A DNA stretch of 23,519 nt from an uncultured Corynebacterium sp. (GTDB taxonomy: Bacteria > Actinomycetota > Actinomycetes > Mycobacteriales > Mycobacteriaceae): contig NZ_CAMQAZ010000035.1 of the NCBI RefSeq assembly GCF_946998835.1, forward strand, positions 1 to 23,519. The letters are read 5' to 3'. Positions 21,776 through 23,519 of this stretch are shown one piece after another. The position numbers and the translations under genes are program-made. The notes under the pieces were generated by a model, which was not told the DNA's origin, did not search any database, and worked only from the letters and a program-made list of their open reading frames with translations. The stretch's first letter is position 1. Each line of letters starts with the position of its first letter.

Positions 21776-23227
21776 ATGTCGGATTCGGCCCCCATCAAGC
21801 GCAATGACTGGAATGAGCGCATCAGCCTTGCAGAGCAGATGATCCCCCTCCTGGGACAGCTGCGACGCAACAACGATGTCGTGACTTCAATCTTCGGCCG
21901 CCGACTGGAAAACGTCACCGAGACCGGCATCATTAAGTCGCACCGCTACGCCCGTCGCATTACCTCGCAGGAGCTGCCTCTGAGCCAGACTCTGCCGATT
22001 CTGCAGGAACTGGTGAAGATGGATCTCGGCACCGCCTCCATCGACCTGGGCGCCCTGGCTACCAGCTTCGAAGAGGAAGGCGGCGACCTGCGCGCATTCC
22101 TCGAGCGGGAGCTTGCCGAGGTTATCGGTGCCGGGACTCACACCCCGAAGACCGACATTGTCCTCTACGGTTTCGGACGCATCGGTCGTCTGCTGGCCCG
22201 CATTCTGCTTGCTCGTGAGGCACTGTTCAACGGCCCGCGCCTGCGCGCGATTGTGGTTCGCCAGAATGGTGAGGACGACATCGTCAAGCGTGCTTCGCTG
22301 CTGCGCCGTGACTCCGTCCACGGTGCATTCGACGGCACCATCTCGGTTGACCGCGAAAACAACATTATTTGGGCAAACGGCACCCCGATCCAGGTCATTT
22401 ATTCCAACGACCCGGCAACTGTTGACTACACCGCCTACGACATTAACGATGCGATTGTCATTGACAACACCGGTCGTTGGCGTGACCGTGAGGGACTGTC
22501 GCAGCACCTTCAGTCCAAGGGGGTTTCCAAGGTTCTGCTCACCGCGCCGGGCAAGGGCGATGTAAAGAACATCGTCTACGGAATTAACCACAGCATCATC
22601 GAGGAGTCTGACAGCATCTTGTCGGCAGCCTCCTGTACTACCAACGGCATCACCCCGGTGCTGAAGGTCGTCAATGACAAATGGGGCGTCGAGTTCGGTC
22701 ACGTCGAGACCGTCCACTCCTTCACCAATGACCAGAACCTGATTGACAACTTCCACAAGGGGTCCCGCCGTGGTCGCGCAGCCACCCTGAACATGGTTCT
22801 CACTGAGACTGGTGCCGCAAAGGCCGTCGCCAAGGCTCTGCCGGAGTTCGAGGGCAAGCTGACCGGTAACGCCATCCGCGTTCCCACCCCGGACGTTTCC
22901 ATGGCGGTGCTGAACCTGACCCTGGACACTGAGGTCGACCGCGACGAGGTCAACAACTACCTGCGTGAGGTTTCCCTGAAGTCCGTCCTGCGCCAGCAGA
23001 TTGACTACATCCACTCACCAGAAGTGGTCTCCACTGACTTCGTTGGTTCCACCCACGCTGGCATCGTCGATGGTCTGGCTACCATCGCCAACGGTAAGCA
23101 CCTAGTGCTCTACGTCTGGTACGACAACGAGTTCGGTTACTCCAACCAGGTTATCCGCATTGCTGAGGAGATCGCCGGTGCTCGCCCGCGCGTCTACCCG
23201 AAGCGTAAGCAGATCGACGAGCTCTAA
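21776..23227 (+). CDS. gapB: Glyceraldehyde-3-phosphate dehydrogenase, long GapB type
   Basis: Interconverts glyceraldehyde-3-phosphate and 1,3-bisphosphoglycerate with a nicotinamide cofactor. The 483-aa product is about 150 residues longer than classic GapA because of a helical N-terminal extension (1-125), as in C. glutamicum GapB (about 480 aa), which serves gluconeogenesis. Then come the Rossmann motif Y-G-F-G-R-I-G-R (131-138), the active-site S-C-T-T-N (286-290, Cys287), His314 in VHSFT, and W-Y-D-N-E-F-G-Y-S near the end. The start ATG 21776 has a strong AGGAGG 4 nt upstream; the frame is open to 21662 but that extension is not conserved in character. Leader of at least 100 nt possible. 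A hairpin follows the stop. Confidence 0.94.
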   Translation: MSDSAPIKRNDWNERISLAEQMIPLLGQLRRNNDVVTSIFGRRLENVTETGIIKSHRYARRITSQELPLSQTLPILQELVKMDLGTASIDLGALATSFEEEGGDLRAFLERELAEVIGAGTHTPKTDIVLYGFGRIGRLLARILLAREALFNGPRLRAIVVRQNGEDDIVKRASLLRRDSVHGAFDGTISVDRENNIIWANGTPIQVIYSNDPATVDYTAYDINDAIVIDNTGRWRDREGLSQHLQSKGVSKVLLTAPGKGDVKNIVYGINHSIIEESDSILSAASCTTNGITPVLKVVNDKWGVEFGHVETVHSFTNDQNLIDNFHKGSRRGRAATLNMVLTETGAAKAVAKALPEFEGKLTGNAIRVPTPDVSMAVLNLTLDTEVDRDEVNNYLREVSLKSVLRQQIDYIHSPEVVSTDFVGSTHAGIVDGLATIANGKHLVLYVWYDNEFGYSNQVIRIAEEIAGARPRVYPKRKQIDEL

Positions 23228-23239
23228 GTCGGCGGTCCT

Positions 23240-23259
23240 GGGCTTGAGCTGTCGAGCCC
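23240..23259 (+). terminator. Hairpin after gapB, likely terminator
   Basis: GGGCTTGA (23240-23247) pairs with TCGAGCCC (23252-23259), an 8-bp stem with one G-U pair and a GCTG loop, 12 nt past the gapB stop. The following sequence is pyrimidine-rich (CTTCTTCCTCCTCC, 23267-23280) rather than a pure T-run, so efficiency is uncertain. Confidence 0.6.
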
Positions 23260-23304
23260 TCGAACGCCTTCTTCCTCCTCCTAAACCACGGGGTTTGAGG
23301 CGAT

Positions 23305-23326
23305 GGGGAGGGCAGGGGGGAGGGGG
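23305..23326 (+). other. G-quadruplex-type motif downstream of gapB
   Basis: Four G-runs of 4, 3, 6 and 5 (23305-23308, 23310-23312, 23315-23320 and 23322-23326) are separated by loops of 1, 2 and 1 nt, a canonical intramolecular G-quadruplex pattern with very short loops. It lies about 80 nt past the gapB stop in an otherwise gene-free 280-bp stretch. Confidence 0.7.
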
Positions 23327-23506
23327 ACGGAGCTTTCGGTGCGGGAGGCCGCTATCGCTTACCGCTGGTGGACCTGGTTCTGCGCGGCTTCGGGCGCTGT
23401 TGGGCCGAGGGGTCGGCCGCCACTCGGTCCCGATCCGCGTGGGGTCCCTATGTGGATTGTCAATAGTCAGGCGGGACTTTCACGTACATCGTATGGGGGT
23501 GTAGCC

Positions 23507-23519
23507 ATGACTAATCGCC
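23507..23519 (+). CDS. Possible start of the next gene, cut by the window end
   Basis: ATG at 23507 is preceded by GGGGG (23495-23499) at 7 nt spacing, a plausible ribosome site, and four codons (M-T-N-R) are visible. Too little is present to name it. A TTGTCA (23457-23462) might be a -35 element for it. Confidence 0.3.

Noticed and set aside
21887..23014. 375-codon frame opposite gapB
   Set aside because: Antisense shadow of gapB with low-complexity V/D/G/Q composition and no start signals.
23228..23519. tRNA or other structured RNA gene after gapB
   Set aside because: No cloverleaf or TTCGA-type T-loop is visible; only a terminator-like hairpin and G-rich tract.

Overview
The window looks like ordinary chromosome of a Corynebacterium or a close relative. 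The evidence is the actinobacterial prfB-ftsE-ftsX neighbourhood, a hisN/IMPase pair beside prfB, a riboflavin transporter of the PnuC fold under an FMN riboswitch, a long-form gapB, a DUF222/HNH protein, moderately high GC, frequent GTG/TTG starts and many apparently leaderless genes. I see no rRNA, tRNA, CRISPR, phage or insertion sequence.

Layout. (i) 369-4507, minus strand: a GltS-like sodium/glutamate symporter, an unrecognised 124-aa protein, then a two-gene unit of an acyltransferase-like membrane protein and a secreted, membrane-tethered trypsin-like protease. (ii) 4720-6899: a small membrane protein meets hisN and a second inositol-monophosphatase-family gene tail to tail. (iii) 6947-11487: prfB (release factor 2), a reverse-strand DUF222/HNH protein, and the cell-division pair ftsE-ftsX. 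(iv) 11571-13685: a PPK2 polyphosphate kinase and a 3-hydroxyisobutyryl-CoA hydrolase, where smpB would be expected in C. glutamicum. (v) 13682-15478, minus: a YwiC-like membrane protein and a MinD/ParA-like ATPase. (vi) 15591-17166: FMN riboswitch, ribM, and a coiled-coil protein. (vii) 17163-21592, minus: a FUSC-family transporter, prfC (release factor 3) and a Cof-type HAD phosphatase. (viii) 21776-23227: gapB, a gluconeogenic-type GAPDH, followed by a hairpin and a G-quadruplex-like tract.

Most genes are housekeeping: translation termination (prfB, prfC), divisome ABC complex (ftsEX), histidine biosynthesis (hisN), valine catabolism, polyphosphate/nucleotide balance, vitamin uptake and gluconeogenesis. 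I found no convincing undescribed multi-gene system. The most interesting signals concern compact genome organisation. At least eight genes have a TANNNT box 6-8 nt before the start codon, which suggests leaderless mRNAs, and in two clear cases the upstream gene's TAG stop codon forms the first half of that box. All four convergent gene pairs end within -4 to +7 bp of each other with no terminator between them. Other points are the FMN riboswitch whose closing helix abuts the Shine-Dalgarno sequence, a 4 x 9-nt repeat before ftsE, and several operator-like palindromes.
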